From Pseudanabaena sp. PCC 7367 (GTDB lineage: Bacteria; Cyanobacteriota; Cyanobacteriia; Pseudanabaenales; Pseudanabaenaceae), in contig NC_019701.1 of the NCBI RefSeq assembly GCF_000317065.1, positions 682,001 to 746,000 of the forward strand: a DNA stretch of 64,000 nt. Reading direction: 5' to 3'. Made by a program: the position numbers and the translations under genes. Below, piece by piece: positions 9,239 to 16,513 of this stretch. Below the pieces are notes generated by a model. That model was not told where the DNA came from. It saw only the letters and a program-made list of their open reading frames with translations, and made no database searches. The stretch's first letter is position 1. The number at the start of each line of letters is the position of its first letter.

Positions 9239-10021
9239 ATGCAAAATATATCTCTAGAATTTGAGTCTAGCTTAGACGAATTAGTGGCTTTAGCTCTCTC
9301 CATGGCAGCGATCGAGATGCTGGGATACAAGGGAATTCAAAAGCAAATAGCGGATTATCCTGAGTCTAGCCTCCATATCGGTGTTGGAGATCCAAATGAT
9401 CCTGGAGTTGTCGAAAATTCATCCAGAATGATGTTTGTCAATATTTTAGCAAGTTATACAAATCGCACGGTTAACGTTGAGGAGCTTATTCACTCTCAAA
9501 TGATTCAACTATGGTTAGAATTTCTAGATCAGATTTTCTATGAGATATTACAGCTACAAGCATCTGGCAATGCAACAATAAAAGCAAATGAGCTAAAAAT
9601 CGATATTAAAAAGCTAGATTTATCGCAACTCGGCACTAATTCTTTTAACAACACCTTACTTGATAAAGCTTTAAGAGATTTTCAATTTTTACAGTATGGT
9701 AGCAAGATTCAAACTATTAAGAAGATGGTAGGAGCTAATGGAATAGATGAAGAAAAATTAGTTTCTGCTAAAAAGCATGTCTTATGTCGTAATCTGCTTC
9801 AACATCATAAGGGGGTTCTCAGGCAAGAAGATATAAATGGACCTGGATATGGACTAGGACGAAATTTCTCAATGATTGGCATTGATAAAAAACCTCAAGT
9901 TATAGGTGTCGGACAGAGAATTAATATTACGTATTGGGAAATTGAGCAAATTAGAGATGACTTCGTAGTATTGGCAAAGGAAATTGTCAGTTGTGCAACT
10001 CAACCACCTCATGATTCATAA
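9239..10021 (+). CDS. hypothetical protein with HEPN-type R-x4-H motif
   Basis: No named family recognised. I start at the ATG at 9239 because AAGAAGAAG lies just upstream, while the longer frame from base 9137 would overlap the divergent FGE-like gene. The 260-residue product is mostly helical. Near the end, RNLLQHHKG (Arg184, His189) matches the R-x4-6-H motif of HEPN ribonuclease domains, and a long amphipathic helix (WEIEQIRDDFVVLAKEIV) follows, as in that fold. The gene is visibly AT-richer than its neighbours, which hints at transfer. No MNT nucleotidyltransferase antitoxin is next to it; the downstream thioredoxin gene follows after 36 bases. The HEPN call is inference from one motif and helix pattern. 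Confidence 0.7.
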   Translation: MQNISLEFESSLDELVALALSMAAIEMLGYKGIQKQIADYPESSLHIGVGDPNDPGVVENSSRMMFVNILASYTNRTVNVEELIHSQMIQLWLEFLDQIFYEILQLQASGNATIKANELKIDIKKLDLSQLGTNSFNNTLLDKALRDFQFLQYGSKIQTIKKMVGANGIDEEKLVSAKKHVLCRNLLQHHKGVLRQEDINGPGYGLGRNFSMIGIDKKPQVIGVGQRINITYWEIEQIRDDFVVLAKEIVSCATQPPHDS

Positions 10022-10057
10022 TTAGAGTGTATTTACAATTTCCCCAAATCAGTAGTA

Positions 10058-10609
10058 ATGATTATGGATTCCCAACCAAGCCAACCCGCCGCCAAGACCA
10101 GAAACTTAATTATTGCGATCGCCGCAATTATCCTCGCTGCTGCGCTGTTTTTTGGCATCAAACTAGACAGTCAGGGCAATTCCCTTGGTGCATTGGCCAA
10201 AACTGCCACCTCCTATGAAGTGGCGATCGCTAGCGATAAACCCACCATGATTGAATTCTATGCCGATTGGTGTGCCAGTTGTCAGGCGATGGCAAAGGAT
10301 AACCTAGCCCTGGAGCGGGAGTATGGCGATCGGGTGAATTTCGTGATGCTCAACGTGGATAATAACAAGTGGCTACCGGAGTTAGAGCAATATAACGTGG
10401 ATGGGATTCCGGAGTTTGTGTTTCTAGATGGGGCAAAAAACACCCAGGGGACAGCGATCGGCACCGTGCCCAAGCAAATTATGGCCGAGAACCTGGAAGC
10501 GTTAATTGCTGGCAATGACTTACCCCATGCCCAGTTAGTTGATGGCAATGCTTCGCAGTTTAATGCCCCCAAACCAGCGGACAATACTGCACCCCGCGAT
10601 CACGGTTAG
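10058..10609 (+). CDS. txlA: thioredoxin-domain membrane protein, TxlA/HCF164 type
   Basis: Thiol-disulfide protein anchored by one N-terminal helix (about 14-32), with a thioredoxin fold facing the lumen or periplasm. The active site is WCASC (in MIEFYADWCASCQAM, about residues 65-80), and the cis-proline is in DGIPEFVFLDG. In cyanobacteria and chloroplasts this family (TxlA/HCF164) supplies reductant for cytochrome maturation and thylakoid redox control; that role is from the family, not shown here. A second ATG two codons in (10064) is equally possible. Length of 183 is normal. Downstream on the opposite strand lies the beta-lactamase-like gene. Confidence 0.85.
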   Translation: MIMDSQPSQPAAKTRNLIIAIAAIILAAALFFGIKLDSQGNSLGALAKTATSYEVAIASDKPTMIEFYADWCASCQAMAKDNLALEREYGDRVNFVMLNVDNNKWLPELEQYNVDGIPEFVFLDGAKNTQGTAIGTVPKQIMAENLEALIAGNDLPHAQLVDGNASQFNAPKPADNTAPRDHG

Positions 10610-10623
10610 TTATTAATTATTGG

Positions 10624-10657
10624 CTTATTGGCTACTAGTTCTTATTGGCTACTAGTT
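10624..10657. repeat. 17-bp perfect tandem duplication
   Basis: CTTATTGGCTACTAGTT occurs twice head to tail (10624-10640 and 10641-10657). The second copy covers the stop codon of the beta-lactamase-like gene (10652-10654), so slippage here would alter its C-terminus or its 3' untranslated region. Confidence 0.9.
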
Positions 10658-12172
10658 ATTGGGAATTGCGATCGAATTTCCCGGCACCAAATTAGCGGGC
10701 ACTTGTAATTGAAAGCCATCATCAAAGCCATTTTCAGTGGTTGGTGTAGTTGAATCCGTTGGCGCTGAGGGCGATTGATTGGGATCTTGCCCTTCAGTCG
10801 AGTCGATCGCCTCAGCAGGATCTGGGACTACGGGTGCAGGGGGAGGCGTAGTGGCTTTAAAATGCTGATAAGTGGCATCAGAAACCTGGCGGATTAGATC
10901 ATTGGCGCGCTGATCGTTGTCCGGGCGTTGCACCAATGCCGCCATAATATAGCGTCTACCATTGGGCATATCAATAATTCCTGCATCCCCCACCACAGAA
11001 GCAATGTCACCGGTTTTGTGGGCGATCCTGGCTTCGGGGCCAATCCCCTGGGGCAAGAGGGTATCAGTCAGGGTACGGCGGGTAATATCCATGAAGCGAT
11101 CGCGGCTGCGGGGTGCGATTAACTTGCCTTGGTCAACCATTGCCAATAAATTCACCAGATCCTGGGGACTAGTAGTGTTAGTGCCTTCTAGGTCGGGAAG
11201 CGGATTGCGAATTACGGTGGCATTAAGCCCCCAACTGGCGAACCGCTCATTAACAGCCCCAGCCCCACCCAGCCGTTTAATCACCATATTTGTAGCGGTG
11301 TTATCACTGATTGTAATCATGAGGGTGATCGTTTCTAGGGCTGAAACGGTTGTGCCTGGTTCGGTATATTGCAGTTCACCGGCATGGCCAACCCGCACAT
11401 CCTCGCTTATTTCAAGTTGCTCATCCAGGCGAATCTTGCCAGCATCTACATCCTGCAAGAAGGCTACTAACAAAGGTAGTTTGATCGTGCTAGCCGCTGC
11501 GATCGGCACATCAGCATTAATATTTACATAACTTTCAGTATCAATATTTACCAGCAGGGCTTGCAGGCCTAGATCGGGCTCTGCCGCCGTCAACTGATTA
11601 ATTTGTGCTTTTAATTCGGTTGCTTCTGTTCCCAGGGTTGCACCGATGAATTGCCGTTGGTTTTCCACCTGTTCCGTTGGATCACCTGCCAATTGACCAT
11701 TATTGCCAGCCGAGTAGCTATTCCAAAATGATATTAGAGTACCAACGATCACACTAATGCCAATTCCAGCCACGGCCAGCTTAAAAAGTTGCAGCAGCAC
11801 AATCCGAATAATTACTTCGGGGCCGGTGGGCTGTTTGAAGTTACGGCCAGCTCTGCCATTGATCGCCCTGGGCGCAGATTTAGATGTAGCGGTTCTGCTG
11901 GGGCGAGCGCGATTGGCTTTGCTTACTTTGCCAGAATTTTTGGCCACTGCTTTAATACTGCCGGATTTATCACTATTATTACTACCCTTCGATCGCACCG
12001 TAGTCACCGGGCGCAGGGGTGTGACTGAACCACTACTCGCACCGTTTAAGCTGGTAGGTTCTTGACTAGGGCTAGATTGGATAATCTTTTTACGGCGATC
12101 GCGCAATCTTTTCAATCGTTCCTCGCGCCGCCTGCGGGTATTGTCTTGGGACAGAAACATTCTATGCTCCAC
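10652..12172 (-). CDS. class A beta-lactamase-like membrane-anchored serine hydrolase
   Basis: Penicillin-recognising serine enzyme. Domain order is a basic, Ser/Arg-rich cytoplasmic tail (1-115), one membrane helix (about 120-148), then a periplasmic beta-lactamase domain (about 195-440) and a Pro/Thr/Asp-rich tail. The three catalytic motifs are intact: S228-T-I-K231, S289-D-N291 and K386-T-G388. E329-G-T-N resembles the omega-loop E-x-x-N that deacylates in class A enzymes. Many cyanobacteria carry such anchored homologues that act on peptidoglycan or weakly on beta-lactams; which applies here is unknown. The 506-residue length is well above a plain beta-lactamase (about 290) because of the two disordered tails. 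ATG at 12160 is an alternative start. Confidence 0.87.
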   Translation of the reverse strand: MEHRMFLSQDNTRRRREERLKRLRDRRKKIIQSSPSQEPTSLNGASSGSVTPLRPVTTVRSKGSNNSDKSGSIKAVAKNSGKVSKANRARPSRTATSKSAPRAINGRAGRNFKQPTGPEVIIRIVLLQLFKLAVAGIGISVIVGTLISFWNSYSAGNNGQLAGDPTEQVENQRQFIGATLGTEATELKAQINQLTAAEPDLGLQALLVNIDTESYVNINADVPIAAASTIKLPLLVAFLQDVDAGKIRLDEQLEISEDVRVGHAGELQYTEPGTTVSALETITLMITISDNTATNMVIKRLGGAGAVNERFASWGLNATVIRNPLPDLEGTNTTSPQDLVNLLAMVDQGKLIAPRSRDRFMDITRRTLTDTLLPQGIGPEARIAHKTGDIASVVGDAGIIDMPNGRRYIMAALVQRPDNDQRANDLIRQVSDATYQHFKATTPPPAPVVPDPAEAIDSTEGQDPNQSPSAPTDSTTPTTENGFDDGFQLQVPANLVPGNSIAIPNN

Positions 12173-12270
12173 GATTTACACTACACTCCTCAAAACAGTT
12201 GGGAAAGTTAATCTCTGGTGGTTGGGAAAATTCACCCTGAAGGCTGGGCTAGGTATTCAGGTATGGATAT

Positions 12271-13485
12271 TCAGGTATCACGATCGCCATGCTTTGCCGC
12301 CCAGGCAATTTGCGATAGCATTCCCCGGAGCATAGTTACCTCTGATTCTGTCAGGGCTGCTTTATTAAATATGCGTCTTAGTTTCTTCATGCGACTAAAG
12401 GCGGTGTGAGGATATAAAAAACCGATTTCTAATAATACTGTTTCCAGGTGCTGGTAGTATGCTTCGATCGCATCTATGCTTGCAGAATCTAGCAAATCTT
12501 TGTCATTTTGACTAGTGTTTTGTCCAAACTTACTGGCATTATGCTCTTCCCGATCGAGGTGATTAGGGTTTGTTAGGTTAGGAGCATGGCGATTAGCTTG
12601 ATCGAGGCGATCGACATTTTGATCAATATTTTGATCAATGTTGACATCCTGGCCGATCTCAGTGATTGCATTACTTTGCTCACTTGAATCAAGCTGCAAA
12701 TTGGCATTGGTCTTAGGCGATCGGCTTTGATTTTTCAGTGATAATGGTTTTCGCCTGCTGATGTCGGCAATTGGTGCAGCAGGTTGGTAATCAGAATTGG
12801 TTATCGCACTATTGCCTTGCTGATTGTTATTTCTATCGGTGGTTGGCTCTGGTATGTCTGAGTCCCGTACTAATATTTGTATTGCTAATAATTTGAGCTG
12901 ATAGCAGCAAATACCCACCGCTTGCGCCAGATTCAGCGAAGGATAGGTTGCACTGGTGGGGATGGTCAGAATGGCTTGGCAGTAGGCGATCTCCCGATTG
13001 CTCAGGCCGCGATCTTCGGGGCCAAATACGATCGCACTGCTAGAAACAGCCGCTAACCACTCTATCCCAGTGATCACATCCTTAGCTTCAGCAAGCATTT
13101 GATCAGTAAAATCAATCCGACCAACCGTAGCGATCGCCCGTTGGCAGCCCGCCAAGGCTTCTGGCAGGCTCGTTACCACCTGAGCGGTATCCAGAATATC
13201 TTTAGCATGGACGGCCATATGCTGGGCATCCTCACTGTGGCGATCGGCATGGGGATTTACCAGATATAGCTGGCTTAGCCCCATATTTTTCATTACCCGC
13301 GCCACCGATCCCAAATTCAACTCACCGGCAGGCTCCACCAGAACAATCCGCACGTCTAGGTTTAAATCATTTAAATCATTTAAATCATTTAGATCATTTA
13401 GATCATTATTTAGAGCACTGTGGCGATCGCCACTTGAATCCTTGTGCAAATCATTAGTCAAATTATTTTTTATGTTATCAACCAA
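12271..13485 (-). CDS. trmJ: TrmJ-like SPOUT RNA 2'-O-methyltransferase with two low-complexity inserts
   Basis: S-adenosylmethionine-dependent methyltransferase of the TrmH/TrmJ SPOUT class, expected to 2'-O-methylate residue 32 of tRNAs. SPOUT motifs are clear: NLGSVARVMKN (57-67), FGPEDRGLSN (154-163) and YPSLNLAQAV (181-190), which form the knotted SAM pocket. A C-terminal helical segment (336-400) matches the TrmJ extension. Two features are unusual: an N-terminal run of DLN triplets (28-43) and an Asn/Gln/Asp-rich insert of about 125 residues (210-335) between the two domains. Normal TrmJ is about 250 residues; this is 404. The domains on both sides of the insert keep frame, so it is an insertion and not an error. 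Confidence 0.85.
   Translation of the reverse strand: MVDNIKNNLTNDLHKDSSGDRHSALNNDLNDLNDLNDLNDLNLDVRIVLVEPAGELNLGSVARVMKNMGLSQLYLVNPHADRHSEDAQHMAVHAKDILDTAQVVTSLPEALAGCQRAIATVGRIDFTDQMLAEAKDVITGIEWLAAVSSSAIVFGPEDRGLSNREIAYCQAILTIPTSATYPSLNLAQAVGICCYQLKLLAIQILVRDSDIPEPTTDRNNNQQGNSAITNSDYQPAAPIADISRRKPLSLKNQSRSPKTNANLQLDSSEQSNAITEIGQDVNIDQNIDQNVDRLDQANRHAPNLTNPNHLDREEHNASKFGQNTSQNDKDLLDSASIDAIEAYYQHLETVLLEIGFLYPHTAFSRMKKLRRIFNKAALTESEVTMLRGMLSQIAWAAKHGDRDT
13357..13404 (-). repeat. in-frame 9-bp coding repeat (Asp-Leu-Asn)n
   Basis: On the plus strand the unit AAATCATTT or AGATCATTT is repeated about five times. On the coding strand it reads Asp-Leu-Asn repeated, residues 28-43 of the TrmJ-like protein. 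Because the unit is nine bases, slippage changes length without breaking frame. Confidence 0.9.
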
Positions 13486-13645
13486 TTTCTTGACTGGAGC
13501 GATTTTAGATCTGGTTAAACCGCAAACATGCGATCGAAATCTTAGCTAACCAATATTTTTGCAAAATCTCAACATCAGGGTCTAAAAAGCTAGTAGACCT
13601 GTTGGGAAATAAGGGATAATAAACAAAATCAAGAGATTACTATCA

Positions 13646-14065
13646 ATGTTGAACTTAGAGCAAATCCTAAAGCAAGACCACCTTTTGCGGGCAATGACAG
13701 GACTGAATCGTCAAGCCTTTGAATCGCTCTTGCCCAATTTTACTCAAGCTTATCAAGATAGCCAGAACAAGCCAGAGAAACGTCGTAAACGAGCACCTGG
13801 CGGTGGACGCAAAGCCACATTACAGACGATAGAGTCCAAGCTATTTTACAGTTTGTTCTACTGTAAATGCTACCCCACGTTTGATTTGGCAAGTGTGTTG
13901 TTCAACTTTGATCGTTCCCAAGCCCACGAATGGGTACATCGTTTAGTGCCAATCTTAGAAACCGGATTAGGATACCGCATGGTTTTGCCAGAGCGAAAAC
14001 TGCATAGTATGGATGAATTTGTGAAACGCTTTCCAGAGGTGAAGCGGGTCATGATAGACGGGTGA
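13646..14065 (+). pseudogene. IS5-family transposase, N-terminal part
   Basis: First 139 residues of an IS5-family DDE transposase: an N-terminal helix-turn-helix region (ESLLPNFTQAYQDSQ, then the basic linker KRRKRAPGGGRKATL) and the start of the catalytic domain up to RVMIDG, which includes the first catalytic Asp. It stops at TGA in 14063-14065. The frame is lost because the 14 bases at 14062-14075 (GTGATCATAGATGG) nearly repeat the preceding 14 (11 of 14 the same). Removing them restores the continuous reading RVMIDGTERPV. A programmed frameshift is the alternative, but a 14-base duplication explains the doubled IDG better. Confidence 0.75.
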
Positions 14066-14559
14066 TCATAGATGGTACAGAGCGACCGGTACAACGCCCC
14101 AAGGATCAAGCCCAACAGCAGGCAAACTATTCGGGTAAGAAACGTCGGCATACACGCAAGCACATAGGTGCAGTAGATGAGCACAAGCGGATCTTGGTTT
14201 TAACTCAAGCCCGAGAGGGTAAAGTGCATGACAAACGACTTTTGGATGAAGAAGACCTAGTTGCAGCAATTCCAGATGAGATACCAATTGACGTAGATTT
14301 AGGTTTCTTAGGTTTACACAAGGAGTATGTCAACATACGCATCCCGCATAGAAAGCCGAGAGGAGGTAGTTTGAGTCCGGCTCAAAAGGATGAGAACTTA
14401 GCCCTGTCTCGAGAGCGAGTGCTCTGTGAAAATGCCTTTGCTGGCGTGAAGCGCTACAATTCTGTTGCAGCAGTTTATAGAAATCGTGTGACTGATTTTG
14501 ATGACCGTCTGATGTTGGTTGCTTCAGGGCTATGGAACTTCTATTTAGAGGCAGCTTAA
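14062..14559 (+). pseudogene. IS5-family transposase, C-terminal part
   Basis: Remaining catalytic domain in the -1 frame. It opens with a second IDGTERP (first DDE Asp), followed by the second Asp in DVDLGFLG and the catalytic Glu in ERVLCENAFAGVKRYN. The open frame begins at a GTG overlapping the upstream stop by four bases, so translational coupling could make a separate C-terminal polypeptide. On its own this would lack the DNA-binding N-terminus. The full DDE set is present, so a single frame repair would give a complete transposase of about 300 residues. Confidence 0.75.
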
Positions 14560-14674
14560 AAGCAAGACTGTCCCCAAAGAAAAGATAAGCCAATTGTTTG
14601 ACCTGAAAATTTATTTCCCAACAACTCTAATAATCGATATCTAATATCTATTGATTAATGATTAATCTATTGCT

Positions 14675-15502
14675 CTAGAGGCGGATTTTGGTGATCGCCA
14701 CATTCCCCGAAAAACACACGTCAATGTCACAGGCAGGGGTACGATCGCGGTTTTCATAGACCCCCACATTGGTCACATATTCAGTGATCCGATCGTGCTG
14801 ATCATGCTGGTCAAAGTTAACTTTGAACTCAATTGGCAAAGGGCGATTGTCAGAATTACAATAAACCAGCTCTGGCTCTGGTGAACCGGGCATTGGGTGG
14901 GGTAAATTTACATTCCAAAATGTGCCGGGCTCAAAATCTTTTTGCAAAAGCTGATCCAAAACTCTGCGTGTCAAATTGGCAGCACCTGGCCAATCAAATT
15001 CGCGTCCTTTGTGGCGATAGTGGGATAGGGCGATCGCTGGAATCCCCAACATGGTCGCTTCGCGGACAGCGGCCACCGTACCAGAAATATAATTATCGAT
15101 GCCCAAATTGCCACCGGCATTAATACCAGACAACACTAATTTGATCGGAATAGAGCCAGAGCCATCAGCGCTTTTCGCCAAGTGACCATAGGCCACCCGC
15201 ACACAATCGGCTGGTGTGCCACTGATCGCAAACTCTGTGTCTGAGCGACGCTCAATCCCGATCGGGTGGTAGGTGGTTACCTGATGGCCACAACCGGAAT
15301 ACTGGCGATCGGGAGCTACTAAAACAACCTCCGGAGTTTTTATACCCTCAGCATAATTAGCATCTGGCGATTTGAGATTAGAGGCAGGGCGATCGGCGCG
15401 ATCGGTTAACAAGCTGGGCGGTAAATCTAAGCTTGTCGCCACTTCATACAGCACCCTAATTCCAGGTGCATCGATCCCATCATCATTAGTAAGAACCAGC
15501 AT
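14675..15502 (-). CDS. surE: 5'/3'-nucleotidase SurE
   Basis: Metal-dependent phosphatase that dephosphorylates nucleoside monophosphates in the cytoplasm. The N-terminal MLVLTNDDGIDAPG holds the paired metal-binding Asp residues, and SGINAGGNLGIDNYISGTVAAVREA carries the conserved Asn and loop typical of SurE. Length of 275 is normal for the family. A roughly 30-residue stretch near 33-60 (RADRPASNLKSPDANYAEG) looks like a lineage insertion. It lies 45 bases after ndhO on the same strand and may be co-transcribed with it. Confidence 0.94.
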   Translation of the reverse strand: MLVLTNDDGIDAPGIRVLYEVATSLDLPPSLLTDRADRPASNLKSPDANYAEGIKTPEVVLVAPDRQYSGCGHQVTTYHPIGIERRSDTEFAISGTPADCVRVAYGHLAKSADGSGSIPIKLVLSGINAGGNLGIDNYISGTVAAVREATMLGIPAIALSHYRHKGREFDWPGAANLTRRVLDQLLQKDFEPGTFWNVNLPHPMPGSPEPELVYCNSDNRPLPIEFKVNFDQHDQHDRITEYVTNVGVYENRDRTPACDIDVCFSGNVAITKIRL

Positions 15503-15547
15503 TTAAACTATAACCACCAAATATTTACTGGTATTTATGAATATCTA

Positions 15548-15760
15548 TTAAGCTTCTTCGACTTGATCAAGCCGTAACCATACTGGTGGAGTGGGTACCT
15601 GGCCAAACTTAATTTGCACATAATCACCGCGTACATCTAGCACCTCGCCCTTGGTCTCAAAAATATAACTAGACCAGCGGGTATCATTGGCTTGCGCTTC
15701 CACACTATTATCTAGCTTCTCACGCACCGCCTTAACCATTGCCCCTTTTTTGAGTTCCAT
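15548..15760 (-). CDS. ndhO: NAD(P)H-quinone oxidoreductase subunit O
   Basis: Small peripheral subunit of the cyanobacterial/chloroplast NDH-1 complex, which drives cyclic electron flow and respiration at the thylakoid membrane. The family is found only in oxygenic phototrophs, and this gene is a main reason for calling the organism a cyanobacterium. The 70-residue protein has the family pattern: [13 protein letters not shown] at the start, [18 protein letters not shown] in the middle, and the near-invariant [16 protein letters not shown] at the end. Start ATG is preceded by AAT-rich sequence. surE follows after 45 bases. Confidence 0.96.
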   Translation of the reverse strand: MELKKGAMVKAVREKLDNSVEAQANDTRWSSYIFETKGEVLDVRGDYVQIKFGQVPTPPVWLRLDQVEEA

Positions 15761-16015
15761 AACTGTATTTATTTAGCCTGATTTCTAATTTATTGGCACT
15801 ATTGCGAACAAGTCCGCATCACCATACCGATTAAACTATATCAACATTCGATCGGCAATTACCTGCTTTTAGGAAGAGAATTGTTAGTATATGTTTGTGA
15901 GCTAAGTTTACTAATTCGATCGATTGAATTTGCTGGCTTGCAAATGATTTCAAATATCAAATACCTGATAAACCACACATCATGCCGTTGCGTTCGGGCA
16001 AAGCCCCTAAAGCTT

Positions 16016-16264
16016 ATGTGTATCTGCGTTAATTGCCATTATGTCGATCGCTGTTCCACTTACAATGCGGTTGAGCATCAACACCAGCAACCCCATCTGA
16101 CTGAAAATCCTAATTTTGAACCAGACTCACCCACGATCAATGTCAACATTCGCACCGAGGATGATGGCATCCAGATGGAATGGGATGTGGTTGGTTGTGC
16201 CAGTTTTGTAGAAGAAGCCGGAAAATGGGCTAAGCTCCGCCCCGGTGAACTAGTCCCCACTTGA
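16016..16264 (+). CDS. ycf34: Ycf34 family protein
   Basis: Conserved cyanobacterial and red-plastid protein, reported to bind an iron-sulfur cluster and to influence photosynthetic electron transport. I start at ATG 16016 (MCICVNCHYVDRC), because this is where family members begin; the longer frame from 15881 adds 45 residues unlike the family. Cys2, Cys4, Cys7 and Cys13 lie near the start and Cys in VVGCASF near the end, a suitable set of cluster ligands. The conserved HLTENPNFEPDSPTINV and KWAKLRPGELVP tails are present. 82 residues is the usual length. Divergent from ndhO. Confidence 0.93.
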   Translation: MCICVNCHYVDRCSTYNAVEHQHQQPHLTENPNFEPDSPTINVNIRTEDDGIQMEWDVVGCASFVEEAGKWAKLRPGELVPT

Positions 16265-16390
16265 GTCTATTGTCTCTTTAGATTGTATGTCCTGAGCTTG
16301 ATGCGCTAACCATCAGGCACGTATTATCTACTGCTAATTTTTTTTGCGTTGCACATTAGCGGGCTGATTAAACGATCAAGCCAGCGGTCA

Positions 16391-16432
16391 AACTGATATC
16401 GGACAACTGATATCGGACAACTGATATCGGAC
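16391..16432. repeat. 14-bp tandem repeat, three perfect units
   Basis: AACTGATATCGGAC repeated three times without mismatch, followed by ATATGACATATG. Each unit centres on the palindrome GATATC. It lies in the 249-bp space between the stops of ycf34 and the deacetylase gene, so it is 3' to both. Function unknown. Confidence 0.92.
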
Positions 16433-16513
16433 ATATGACATATGTTTAATATTTATGTTGATATTGGCTGCATTTTTATCCCTGGATTAGGCAGTGCTTT
16501 TTGGGGATAATTG

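Larger units (their letters stand above)
13596..14628 (+). mobile_element. IS5-family insertion sequence, frame-broken copy
   Basis: A 1033-bp element with imperfect terminal inverted repeats: left GACCTGTTGGGAAATAA (13596-13612), right (reversed) GAGTTGTTGGGAAATAA (14612-14628), 15 of 17 identical. TA flanks both ends (13594-13595 and 14629-14630), consistent with a 2-bp target duplication. It carries a DDE transposase split over two frames. It sits between the TrmJ-like gene and surE and breaks neither. A truncated second copy lies at about 33313-33585. Confidence 0.85.

Noticed and set aside
15881-16015. Longer N-terminus for Ycf34
   Set aside because: Family members start at MCICVNC, and the extra 45 residues do not resemble the family.
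16391-16432. CRISPR array
   Set aside because: Head-to-tail units of 14 bp with no spacers; no cas genes anywhere in the window.
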